Below, piece after piece: positions 11,733 to 22,312 of a stretch of DNA of 64,000 bases. Made by a program: the position numbers and the translations under genes. Origin of the DNA: Anthostomella pinea (Eukaryota > Ascomycota > Sordariomycetes > Xylariales > Xylariaceae); NCBI GenBank assembly GCA_963556695.1, contig CAUWAG010000010.1, positions 5,828,001-5,892,000 on the forward strand, in the 5' to 3' direction. Within the stretch, counting starts at the first letter, position 1; every line of letters begins with the position of its first letter. Below the pieces are notes generated by a model. It was given only the letters and a program-made list of their open reading frames with translations, did not search any database and was not told the DNA's origin.

Positions 11733-12107
11733 GTGATTGCTCCCTCCCGTCGCGTGCTGGTGCAGGTGGTCACAGTGGCCAGGCCAAAGCAGCTGGAGGT
11801 TAACTGGCAGGTCCAGTACGATGGGAGGTGCCTGGGATCTCCAAAACGGCAGTCCCAAAGCACTGAACAGCTTTGTCAGCTGAACCAGCTGAGACACCGA
11901 AATTGAATAGACATTGGGTGCCAGTCAATACCCTTGATCTGACCATCGTCCCTCCATACCTGCACGCTGGAGCCGACTTGGAGGGATTCCTTCAATTGCT
12001 GTCAATCCCCAAACTGTCGCCATCCCTCACCTCCCTCACCTCCCGCCAGTCCCCAGCGCTTTCCCACTTCGTCGCAATCAGGCGGGAGCCCAGATTCCCC
12101 AAAAATC

Positions 12108-13837
12108 ATGGCTTCGAATTCGGACTGCGAGAAGGGCCAGAGCGAGGGAGAAGGCGCCGTGTCCGTGGGCCAGCCAGCTTCGCAGCCCGAGAAGGACGTG
12201 GTTCAGTCCGAAGTGCCGGCTAGCAAAGGCAGGCCCAAAAAGTCCCTGAGCTTCCATCTTGCCTTCATCTCTCTCATGATTATGGTCTTCATTGTGTCGG
12301 TAGACGCAACTGCGTTATCCGTTGCGATCCCCGTAAGTTGGAGCATTTAATAGCCCTTGGGGGAACTATTACTAACACGCGACTGTGCTAGACTATGAGC
12401 AAGGAGCTCGGTGGCACTACACTCGAGGCCTTCTGGGCCAACATAGCATTCATGCTGACGGTCACCGTCGTCCAGCCAATCTACACCAGTGTTTCTGACA
12501 TTGTCGGACGCAAACTGCCCCTGTATCTTGCCTTTTTCTTCTTCGGGCTGGGATCCATCATCTTCGCCGTCGGACACAGCATGGGTATGGTTATCGCCGG
12601 CCGTGTTCTGCAGGGCATTGGCGGGGGAGGGCTTGACGTGCTCAACGAAGTCATCATCGCGGATATCACCACATTGAAAGAACGCGCTTTTTGGCTCGGC
12701 TTGTTTGCGATACCCATGGCGTTAGGAACGATTCTTGGTCCTATACTTGGTGCTGTGTTCAGCGAATACGTGACCTGGCGCTGGATCGGCTGGCTCAATC
12801 TCCCTCTCATTGGCATTTGCCTGCCGTTGACCATCTTCTGCCTTCGCCTCAAGCCCATGTCGGACACCTTCCGCCAACAGCTTGCTAGGATGGACTGGAG
12901 TGGCATGGGCCTATTCACGGTCGGCGCCACGCTTTTCACGCTGCCCTTGAGCTGGGCTGGATCTATGTATCCGTGGAGCTCTTGGAGGACCATCCTGCCA
13001 CTGGTCATTGGCATCCTCATGCTCGCATTCTTCGTGTGGTATGAATCGAAGCCCTTGGAGGCCGTGTTCCCCTACCGCCTATTCAGAAACCGCACCGCTG
13101 CGGTCACGCTTCTAGGAAGTTTCATCCATGGTATGGTGCTATACACACTACTATACTATCTACCCCTCTACTTCCAATCCGTCTTCCTTGAGACACCTCT
13201 CCAGGCGGCAGTCTCCATTCTTCCCTTGTGCGCCGTGCTCATGGCCTTTACCGGTATTGCCGCCATGGCTGTGGAATGGACGCGCCGCTATTTATGGTCC
13301 ATTTGGGTCGGCTGGCTATTCCTCGCTGTCGGCGTGGGTTTGCTTGGTCTCTGGGACAGCCACACGACCCTAGCCGAGAGGGCGAGCTTCCAAGTCATCG
13401 GCGCCATCGGCATAGGAATTCTGTTTACCGTGCCACCTATTCCCATGCAGGCCAGCGTGGAGAGAGCGGAGGACCAAGGCCTCGCCGTCGGCATCCTCGT
13501 CTGCTTCCGCTTATTCGGCGGCCTCATCGGCCTCGCCATAGGTGCCACGGCCTTCAGCACCCAGTTCTCGCGCTCCATCGCCTCTCTCAGACCGCTGCCC
13601 GAGGCGGCGGCTATGCTAGCGGACAACCAAGACGCCTTGAGCTTCATCCCGTATCTGCGAGACCTCGACGTCGCCGCCGGGACCATGGACGGTATCCGAG
13701 ATGCCTACGCGCAAGCGATCAGGTCCATCTGGTACTTCCTCGCGGCTTTTGGCGCCTTGGGGTTTCTGGCGTCCCTGTTGACCAAGGAGCTGGAAATCGA
13801 ATCCGAGGAGACTGGGCGGCAGGCTTTCGAGGATTAG
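12108..13837 (+). CDS. MFS drug/toxin exporter (DHA2-like, 14-TM type)
   Basis: Exon 1 (12108-12332) and exon 2 (12392-13837) are joined across a 59-nt intron (GTAAGT...CTAG, branch CTAAC), giving 556 residues. After a hydrophilic N-terminus the protein is a series of membrane helices starting with VFIVSVDATALSVAIPT (TM1). The loop 2-3 motif A appears as SDIVGRK, GRVLQGIGGGG is the family's TM4 segment, and GTILGPILGAVFSEYVTWRW is motif C, the antiporter signature. The length and late-helix content fit the 14-TM drug:H+ antiporter-2 group, many members of which export fungal toxins or azoles. It is expected at the plasma membrane or vacuole. The start was chosen as the first ATG before the helix region. 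No lesion is seen. Confidence 0.9.
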
Positions 13838-14188
13838 GTATTAAAGTCAGCGGTGCTTATAGAACATATGCCCGCCGCTTGATGGAATAACGCCTTGTAA
13901 ATATCTGTTTTGGCTACATCAGGAGAACAAGGCAGATCTTGGCAACCACGTCATCTTGTGTAGCATTCACAGCGTACTCCACGTGGTTCAATATCACACC
14001 AGCTTTGCCTAGTCTGGTGGAAGATTTTCAGACGCCACAGAAGCTATGAAGCTGTTGTTGGCCCAGTGGATTGATGAATTATGACGCGCCAGGCAAATAA
14101 ATGCAAGCAAAATACCAGCTACGTATCTAACACGTTTACAGACTTCATTCAATGCATGTGCATGGCCTTCTCCTCACCTAGGTAGAGG
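13838..14188. other. Intergenic between MFS gene and LINE 3' end
   Basis: Presumed 3' untranslated region of the exporter, then unremarkable sequence up to the LINE tail. No gene is seen. Confidence 0.5.
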
Positions 14189-15694
14189 TTTGTTTGTTTG
14201 TTTTGTTTGTTTTGTATTTAACGTGGGGGGTAGCTTCTCAGTAGTGCAAACCACGCCTCCCAGAGCCTCTGTATCGCAGGGTTGTGGAGGTCTCAAGATA
14301 ATAAGTACAGTCAGTCCCGCTCACGGGCCCATCCCCGTTATTGCGGCGGTATGACCTTGGGGTCATCCATCTGGTCCTTCAAGGAAGGCTATCTATTGGG
14401 GGCAAATTATTGAAAAGAACTTGCTCTTTTCCATGAATTTTGCCCATTCTGTGCTCCTCTCCTCTAAGTATTGTAAACAAGCTGTCCTAAGCGAATGCCT
14501 AGGCAGTAGCCAATTTTTTCCCAGTCTCTTACAAAAAAAAAAATATTGTGATGTTTTTTTCTCACCATAATTGCAGTGATCATTCGAGTCTGTGTGCCCA
14601 AAGCGTTCATAGTAGCTGACAAAGTCGCCATGTCCAGATCTGGCCGCTAGAAGTCTGTGTAAAGTACTCCTCTTAAAAGATATAAGGTCTCTTTCAATTA
14701 CTGCATGTGAATATACTTCTTGATACTAGGTTCTGATTGGTCTTTCCACCATTGATTGAACTCTTTCTTGGCCTTTCTTTTGAGATCTCTCTTGACTCAT
14801 GAGATTGTAGGAAGGTTTGTTGTTTCTGATTCTAGCATGGCACCCTCTTTTGCTAGTGTGTTGGCAGCTTCATTGCCATCAATATCTCTGTGTCCAGAAA
14901 TCCACTTGACGGTCACTCTAGGAGTGTGTACAGTGGCCAGTTCTTAGAATCGTAGAAAAATATTCTGTGATGTCTTGGGTGGAGTCCTATTGAGCCATCT
15001 ACCACTGCTGTGTTATCCAGGCAGACATATAGCTGTTTTCCGTGTCCAATTACCCTGGCTGCTACAAGCCCTTAGAGAGCGCCATAGACTTCATTATCTA
15101 CTACTTCTGCTTAAAGAAGTCTGTCTTTTCTCTGGTATACTTCTTGTATGGTGCCGCCTTTCCTAATTGGTATAACCCCATCCAGTGCGGGTTGCGCCTT
15201 TGTCGTCCAATTGTGATCCATCTGAGTAGATGACAAGGTCAATGTTCACATTTCTTTCCCGTAGCCATTACTTGAAGAGCTCTATTTTTTTATCTTTGTC
15301 CTTGCGGATTGGTGGCTTCTTCTATAATGGTCTGGTAAGTATTGGTCTCTGGAAGTCAGGGACTAGCTGGAAGCTCCTTTGTAGCCTTGTTGGATCCTTG
15401 CGGGCTTGTATTTGGAGCCTGCCAACAAGAGGGTGTCTCTGGTCTATTCGTCCTAGTCGAAGGTCGTGACGTCGTCGTATTGACTCTGCAAGAACTCCAG
15501 CTGGGGGAATCTGCGATTCAAAATATAGGATATGCCCAGGGTATGTTTTTCAGACTGGCAAGATAGCCCTGATCGCCGTTCGTAGTACAGCATCTATTGT
15601 CCCAAGAAGCCCCTTAATGCGACATGCTGATGTCTCACCTGAGCTCCTGATTTTTTTTGATTCCTGGGTACCAGGTCTCCAGGCCGTGTGTAAG

Positions 15695-15708
15695 AATAGG
15701 AATAACAC
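15695..15708. repeat. Left 14-bp target-site duplication of the SINE
   Basis: AATAGGAATAACAC, identical to 16266-16279. It belongs to the host LINE: on the minus strand both copies encode part of VIPI(V/L). Confidence 0.9.
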
Positions 15709-16265
15709 GGCCGTATGGCGCAATGGTCAAATGCGCCTGGTTGTGTTCTCGTTTGTGCGGTGGGCGACGAGAACAAGTGGGTTCGAATCCTGCTATGGCC
15801 CCCTTTCTGACCCGGCTTGTGCGAGTCGATAACCAGCACACGACAGTGGAGAGGCCCCATTTTATCGCAGAGCCCGATAGCCAAGCAGCTTGTCTCCACA
15901 ATACCCACTCCTGCGAGGTTTTCCCCCTTGTGGTTTCCCTCGCCAGCAGATAACAAACACCTACTCCACCCACCAATGCGACATATATCGAACGGCTACT
16001 GGAACGATATGTACACCAGAGAACTGAGGTTCACTGGGTCGCTTTGTCACTAGATAGGAGGTTTTTCTGACGGAATCGTGCTTGGGTATTGACTAAAACC
16101 ATCTGAACACTCCAGATTGGTACCGCTACAGCGAGGATAGGCTCGTGCGCGGATCTGAATGTATCTAATTTGACACCTCTACAACCTTGCGATGCAATGG
16201 CTCTGGGAGGCGTGGTTTGCACTACTGAGGAGCTACCCCCCACGTTAAATACAAAACAAACAAAC
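15709..16265 (+). mobile_element. tRNA-derived SINE (557 bp) nested in the LINE
   Basis: It is bounded by perfect 14-bp target duplications. The first 92 nt are tRNA-like. A 7-bp acceptor-type stem pairs GGCCGTA (15709-15715) with TATGGCC (15794-15800). A GCGC/GCGC D-stem is present, with an A box TGGCGCAATGG (15716-15726) and a B box GGTTCGAATCC (15780-15790), both matching the RNA polymerase III consensus in full. The anticodon region is expanded into an 8-bp hairpin (GTTCTCGT/ACGAGAAC), so it is not a normal tRNA gene. The body is unrelated to known coding sequence. The last 90 bp (16175-16264) match the 3' end of the surrounding LINE (minus strand 14291-14202) at 84 of 90 positions, and both end in a CAAA-type tail. 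It is predicted to be transcribed by Pol III and mobilised by the LINE's enzymes. Confidence 0.88.
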
Positions 16266-16279
16266 AATAGGAATAACAC
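16266..16279. repeat. Right 14-bp target-site duplication of the SINE
   Basis: AATAGGAATAACAC, identical to 15695-15708. It directly follows the CAAA-type tail of the SINE. Confidence 0.9.
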
Positions 16280-17028
16280 AAGCTTTCACAGCCCTCCTGG
16301 TTGATTTTACTGGGAGTCCCTTGACTGTGTTGCATAGTCCTCGAAGGTGATTTGTTACCCTACTAGCTTTCTTGGCCCAGTAAGAAACATGAACTTTAAA
16401 GTTTAGTTTTCTATCCAGAAGGACACCTAGCCATCGCATAGAATGCTTAGCTATTTTGTTCATTGTCCCGTGGCGGACTGGAGGGTTGTCTGAGTTCTTT
16501 TTCCGCGAGAAGTGCATAATCTCGGTTTTGTCGGGGTCAAACTTAATAGCATTACTGTGTCCCCATTAATTGAGCAAATAAAGGTTTTTAGAAGTCTTTG
16601 TAGCTGTTTCCTTAAGGTTCTTTCTAATGTAAAGAGTCGCTAGGTTGTCTGCATATCCAAAGCGTCTTCTTTTCATGCCAAGTTGGGCACAGATTGGCTC
16701 GGTATACAGCATGTAAAGGATTAGAGAGGCTGGTGAACCTTGTGGTAGCCCACAAGTGAGAGCTTTTATATCGGTCATAATACCTTCAAACCGAACTCTT
16801 GCGGACCGCTCGGACATGAATGACTGGACCCATCTTATAAGAAAGCCTGGCCAGCCCTGTTCTCTCATGCGAACCACCAGCCGTCCCTTTAGGGCAGCAT
16901 CAAAGGCCCCTTTCACATCTGACGTGACTACTGTTGCAACGAGGCCTTGGTCAAGGGCCTGCTCAATATCGTGTATGAGTGCAGCTACCAGGTCAGTGGC
17001 AGAGCGGTGTATATCTGTGTAAATATAA

Positions 17029-18199
17029 ATTTAAACGATACGTGGTGGCACGGTCTGGTATAGGTAGCCCATGTGGTGAATCCTGGAGCCCGGACATGAG
17101 TACATGTACCACCATTGAATGTCAAGCTGCCACGCTTGATATTCGACATCCTTTTAGGAGGAACAGCCGTGGCATGGTGGTTATGGTGAGCGTTCCGTCA
17201 CACGCGGCGTCACTTACACCGCAGTATTAAAAAGCACATAAAAAAACCGGGAAAAGACACAGAGCAAGTAGACCACCGAAATCAAGTGACGAAAGAATAT
17301 AAGACGTAACAAAACATACGACTTAATGTTCTGCCGAATAAAAAGTTTAAAGGGTAAAAAAAAACACCGAAAAGAAATTCTTTGAATATTAACGTAAAAT
17401 ATGCTACTTTTATATTAACTTTTGATTGGGAAAAAAACCCACGTACGATTAAATGCAAATTATCCACTATTTCCGTTGAAAATATATCAAAGAAAAAGTC
17501 CACGTATTGTTTAAAATCGATACAATTACTTTAATTATTTTTACTATTATTTTTATAACCAATATTTAAAACTAATATAATATGGTATTGAATATTATAC
17601 GGTATAAATAATTTTTAAAGGCTATAAAATTTATCAGCTTTCAAAGCTAGCCTACCAGTAACGAATCGAAGTTTAAATTCTAGCAAATAAAACAACCGCC
17701 GTGATAAGAACTAAAACTATAACTATTAACCGCTAATACAATGGGCGTGTTCCCCGGCACATCTGCCAGATCTACGGTAATATAACTACTTCCACCTATA
17801 AGTTTAACGGTAACCACTTCTACTCAAAGTGATCATATAAATACATATAAGCTTATGCCTGAGCTAGGAGTCTGCCTTGTAAAGACTACCGTAAAGTAGT
17901 AACCGCGAAAAAAAATTGTAGCCCAAACATTCAAATCAGTACGCCCCTGGGTTATCTTTAAATCAGCCCTCGTATATATATCTCGCAGGTTTCAGCCATC
18001 AGGCAGACCGGGCGTCGTGGTGAGACAATTTGAGGCTGAGCTGCGACCTCCTGACTTCATGGTCTCAGTTCGAATACAACTTTGTTGGCTGAGATATGTA
18101 ACTTGAGACAGTCCCATCCAATTCTAAATTCTTCAGCACCTCGGCCGATTTCCTTACGTTTCATTCCGCCATCTTCAACGTGACCATTCCCGACGGCCG
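17029..18199. other. AT-rich, RIP-like tract with no gene
   Basis: From about 17225 to 17990 the sequence is strongly AT-rich like the block at the left edge. The part at 17040-17225 is of ordinary composition. No open frame of substance is present. The tract probably represents the mutated continuation of the LINE or another repeat, which would explain why the LINE 5' end cannot be found. Confidence 0.55.
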
Positions 18200-19237
18200 A
18201 TGGACACAACTTCCACGATGGCACTACTACGACTACTGAACTTGGCATTAGTTTTCTCCTTACTACCTGCCTCCAGCGAAGGTCTCACGATAAGAGACTT
18301 GACCGCCCAATACGTCACCCCGTCCTTCTCAGGCGAGCCGGCACGGGACCTGCACGCAAAGGCTAAGCTCTACACAAAGCTATCAGGGCACCCAAGCGCG
18401 GTTTTCAGCGTCAGCCCTAACAGGGCCCCCAAATACGTCGAAGATTTGCGAGATAACTTTTGTGAACTTCAGACGAAGCACAAAAATTCTCGGGGGTGAT
18501 TCTCACTATACACTGCGAAGGGCAACCCAGAGTCGCTGAAGCTGTCCTACGGAGCTAAAAGCTCCGACGCAATGCACGTGTTGCTCAAGTTCGCGAAACA
18601 GGATAACGGAAAGGTCGAGATGCTGTCGTCGGTCGAGGTCACGAAGGGCTACTACGACGGCGGTTACCTGGTCAACAATCCTTCAGTCTTGCACACCGAG
18701 GTGGACATCAGTGTTCGCCGCCAGCGCCAGCAGCACGAGGTTACGCAGCCTGCGCGCCGTCACGGTGTCTTGTACGATGTCTTCTTATACTTCTTGACCG
18801 CGTACACTACGCCACCTCTGGATTACGCCGGCATGGCGTATGTGTCCGTGGCCTTCTCTGTCAGCTTCCACCTCGGGTGCGTCGTCCGGAGCCATGTTGA
18901 GCGGAACCACCCTCGGCCGCGCCAGCGTCTGGTTGGTGTACGCAGAAGACAAGTACGGAAACAGCCTCGCTCGGCAACGGCGACTACGAAGATAATCAAC
19001 AAGCGGCGGAAGCTTCGAGTCCTCCGCAACTCGGATGGGGATTGTGCGCCGTACAACAGCGTTGACACCGGAGTGCAGACATTGGCTGCCGACCCAGGAG
19101 CCCTAACATGCCCCAGTGCAGTTACCAGCGGGGTGGAGCAGACTGGCGAATCGCGTCCGCGGCGATGGTCGTCGGGAAACCTCATAGAGAACCTGATATT
19201 ACGAGACGCGGAGGAATGGACTGATGTGTCGAAGTAG
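18200..19237 (+). pseudogene. Broken secreted-protein gene, unrecognised family
   Basis: The frame opens with a clear signal peptide (MALLRLLNLALVFSLLPASSEG), then about 75 residues to an in-frame TGA at 18497-18499. The same frame continues beyond it with coherent sequence (LYTAKGNPESLKLSYG, DNGKVEMLSSVEVTKGYYDGGYL). Near 18710 the plausible frame changes by one (VFAASASSTRLRSLR; later LGRASVWLVYAEDKYGNSLA) and meets another stop near 18796. No family was recognised. The combination of a nonsense codon and a frameshift beside an AT-rich repeat tract suggests a decayed effector-like or extracellular protein gene. Unrecognised introns could account for part of it. Confidence 0.45.
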
Positions 19238-20556
19238 TTTAATGCAGCAACGATTGGGGTGCGGATGGGGGCATTGTCTGAGATCGTGACCGGAGACTGT
19301 CTTCAGGTGCGCCCTGCAAATGTATGATAGATTATGGATGAGAACCTCATCTCTAATCACTGACCGGAAAAAAAGTGTGACGACCAGCTAGGCGTGCGTG
19401 GTCAGTAGAATCCGCGGCTAGCGCTCATTGCCCCTTTTCCGAGCTATGTGGGTCTAACCCCTTTTCCCTTTTCCCCACAGTACTTGAAATAGTAGAGATA
19501 CCTGCGCCTACGTATTGAACATGCGCACCCAGTCGGTTCTCTAATATGCATAGTGAGTATCACACTTTGTTACTCCCCGGGGGACGATGCTGGCTAATCG
19601 AGGCGTTGTGGGAGCTGATACTCCACGCAGTGTCGGCGAAGCGGTTCGACCAGGAGGCCTATTAAGTAAGGGAAGGAATACAGAGGTGCACCTGGACAAT
19701 GAAGAGCCGCTGGTTGCGCGAAGTGATGTGGTGTTTTGTGTTTGCCGCGATCTGACATGAGTAATAGCCGCGTTCAAGCTCCTAGTCATGGTTGAAGGAA
19801 AGGGGGTGGATACTATGGTGAAAGTACGAGTTGAAAATACGCTCGCGAAATGCATCAGAAGTTCTTATGTGCGTATATGTGCCACCGAGGCCATGTATAA
19901 TTGTCAGCGACGCGCCTGTAGACGATGACATTCGATTATCTTCGCAACGTTCTAGAGCCTGTGGCCGAAGTACTATGGCTCTGGAAGGGCCGTCAGCCGA
20001 ACACGCAAGGTCGAGGTGTAAAGCCTACGAGCATGCTGCAAACCCGTATCTTTGAATACTGAAGGTGAATCAGCTTCCTCATTTAGATTGTGTCTTCCAA
20101 GCGTTACTGAGGCAAATATGTCCTGAGCAAAATTTGACGTCGCTGCAGCCTGAGATTCAGGAGTGATATGCAAGATAGGGGTTACAATTTTCCTTTGCAC
20201 TGCAAACCGTGTGCGAATAGATTCCAATCGACCTTCTGCGCCCGTAGCTCAAAGCTCTGTCCTCAGTACCTAAGTAGCTGTCCATAATTCGTGCTTGTGG
20301 CCTGTCTCCAGAACGACCACAGCATTGCACCACCCTGGCAACGCAACCAGCCTCACTTCTCCATCAAAAAAACTGTACCACGCACACTTTGCACTCACCA
20401 CAACTGTTGCGTTGTCTGCATCCATTCTCTTTCTCAAACTGAGCACCTCGCATCCGCTCACCTCAATACCCACTCTTTGCGAGCCAGCTCACCCATTGTC
20501 CTTGTCCCTCACGCAACCCACCTTCTCCCATCCTCCATCTTCCCTCACCCACAACA
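19238..20556. other. Intergenic, promoter of the Rho-type gene
   Basis: No supported gene. The part after about 20290 is C/T-rich (ACTCACC and CTCACCC words), typical of a fungal 5' untranslated region leading to the ATG at 20557. Confidence 0.5.
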
Positions 20557-22312
20557 ATGGCCACTCAAATCGCACCCCTCGAACTGACGCTGCCGACCAT
20601 GTCCGACCTGATGCCCTCGTCGGCCTCGAAGCCAAAGCTCACCCCGGCACCCAGCAAGACGCAGCTGCAGAAACAGCGACAGTCACAGCAATCACTCCTA
20701 CAGCAGCAGCCCGAATTCAGCGTGCCCGTCTCCAAGAGCTTCGCCTTCTCCATCGCCGACCTCTGGAAGCCGACCAAGGACTCGCTCCTGCAGTGGATCA
20801 ACGAGCTGCCCGGCCCCGTTAAGCGCGAAGAGCCGCTCGAGCCTGCGCATTTCCAGGCTCCTAAGCATGCTTTGGTAGGTGTTTACTGTTTACCTTGTCG
20901 CATTGCATCATGTCATGACTGTTTTCCTGCCATAGTATGAGTTACCCGCTTAACCATTTCACTCACTGACTTCCCATCCACGAACAGGACCCCGATGGCT
21001 CCTATGCCGGCTCCAGCACCGACGGCCACCGCGACAAGCGAGCAAAGCTGGGCTTGGGCCTGGCGCACCACCCGGCCGTGGAGTCGCGCCGTCGCCGCCT
21101 CGTACAGTCGGGCAAGGGCTTCATGCGGCGGGTCTCGCACGCCTGCCAGCGCGTCATGGCACCCGGCCACGCCGAGCAGCAGGACGCCTACGACGGTTCT
21201 ACGATCCGCGGCTCGACCTCGCTGCCCGGCACGCCTGGAGATCGCGCCAAGATGAGATTCGTCTTTGTTGGGGACTCCGAGTGTGGGAAGTCCAGCTTGT
21301 TACTGTGCGTCATTCTCTCGCTCTCCTATCCTTTATCATGCTTTTTATCTTTTCACTCGTCTCGATAGGTTTGAGGTTTAAGGGTGGTTATATGCTAACG
21401 GTGATAACTGCAGTCGCTACTACCGCGATACCTTCACGCTCGTAAGCCTTTCCACCCTATCTCACCCTCACCCCCTATAGCCAACAAGATACCTAACACG
21501 GACCAGCACTACTCCAAGACGCAGTACGAGCTCTTCAACAAAACCGTCGAAGTAGACGACCAGGAGGTCGACCTCGAGCTATGGGACACGTGCGGCGAAG
21601 TCCGTCTGCACCAGCTGCAGCTCCTCTCCTACCTCGCCTGGGACGCCATCTTCCTGTGCTTCAGCGTCAACAGCATGAAGCGATTCGAAAGCGCCAAGAC
21701 GAAGGTATGTGTCCGCATCCGCATCAGCAATTCAAGGCTCCTTCTTCCCTATCTCTATGCATAGTTACATCCGGGCCACGCGGGACTCGGGAGGACATAC
21801 TTGCTGACTGTGAGACTGTAATGCAGTGGATCAACGAGATCCGCATGTACTGTCGCGACGCCCCCATCATCCTGGTCGGTCTGAAGAAGGACATGCGAGT
21901 CGGCTCGGGCCTGTGGGCGCCGTTGTTCCCGCGAGTGGAGACGCGCATCGGAGCATCTCAGGTAAGGCCCTCATTCCCCCTTCCCCCCTTCCCCCATATC
22001 CCTTCCCCCATATCCCTTCCCCCATATCCCTTCCCCCCCTTCCCCCATATCCCACCCAAGCCCCTTCCTTCCCTGCAACACCAAGCTGACGCTCATCACA
22101 CCGAACAGGGTACCCTCGCCGCCAACGGCATGGGAGCCGTCAAGTACATGGAGTGCTCAGCCAAGACAGGCGAGGGCGTGGCCAACATCTTCGAAGACGG
22201 CATCCGCGTCGTGTTCGACGAGCGCGCCGCCGACGCGGAGGCGGCGCGGCTGCGCGAGAAGCACGCCAAGAAGGGCGAGAACAAGCTGGGCCAGCTGCTG
22301 TGTTTCGCGTAA
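20557..22312 (+). CDS. Rho-family small GTPase, atypical (Rnd-like substitutions)
   Basis: Six exons (20557-20874, 20988-21304, 21414-21441, 21507-21704, 21827-21961, 22109-22312) give 399 residues. About 220 N-terminal residues precede a Rho-type G domain. The P-loop reads GDSECGKS where Rac/Rho have GDGAVGKT, so Gly12 is Ser. Switch I keeps its Thr (YSKTQYE). Switch II reads WDTCGEV instead of WDTAGQE, replacing Ala59 and the catalytic Gln61. G4 is VGLKKDMR and G5 is ECSAKTGEG. Loss of Gly12 and Gln61 predicts little or no GTP hydrolysis, as in vertebrate Rnd proteins. The C-terminus ends LLCFA, with Cys third from the end, so a canonical CAAX prenylation box is absent. A RhoGEF-like gene lies convergently 2.2 kb away. 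Confidence 0.85.
21966..22070 (+). repeat. Pyrimidine tandem repeat inside intron 5
   Basis: Repeated units of the type CCTTCCCCCATATC fill most of the fifth intron (21962-22108) of the Rho-type gene. They create a long polypyrimidine stretch before the CTGAC branch site at 22086. Confidence 0.8.

Larger units (their letters stand above)
14189..17028 (-). mobile_element. Tad1-like LINE, 5'-truncated and decayed
   Basis: The minus strand holds the second half of a non-LTR retrotransposon polyprotein in several frames. Reverse transcriptase is visible at about 16560-17020: SDVKGAFDAAL, GLPQGSPASL, and FGYADN where the catalytic motif should be YADD. It continues to about 16270 with SMRWLGVLLDRKLNF. 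The next piece resumes at about 15694 as VIPILTHGLETWYPG, and RNase H is at about 14780-15240 (IYSDGSQ; WISGHRDIDGNEAANTLAKEGA). The element ends in a (CAAA)n-type tail at 14189-14213. Stops and frameshifts are frequent, and the D-to-N change in the catalytic motif is a G-to-A transition, as RIP would produce. A SINE (15709-16265) splits the RT-thumb coding region. The 5' end is lost in AT-rich DNA, and no target duplication was found. Confidence 0.85.

Noticed and set aside
11341..12107. AflR-type TCGN5CGA site in the exporter promoter
   Set aside because: Scanning the gap by eye gave no match to the full pattern.
13228..13890. 220-codon plus-strand frame overlapping the MFS gene
   Set aside because: Arg/His-rich shadow of the exporter's third codon positions, without homology.
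14189..17028. Reading the SINE-LINE region as one element
   Set aside because: The SINE is in opposite orientation, has its own 14-bp target duplications and separates two pieces of one LINE coding region.
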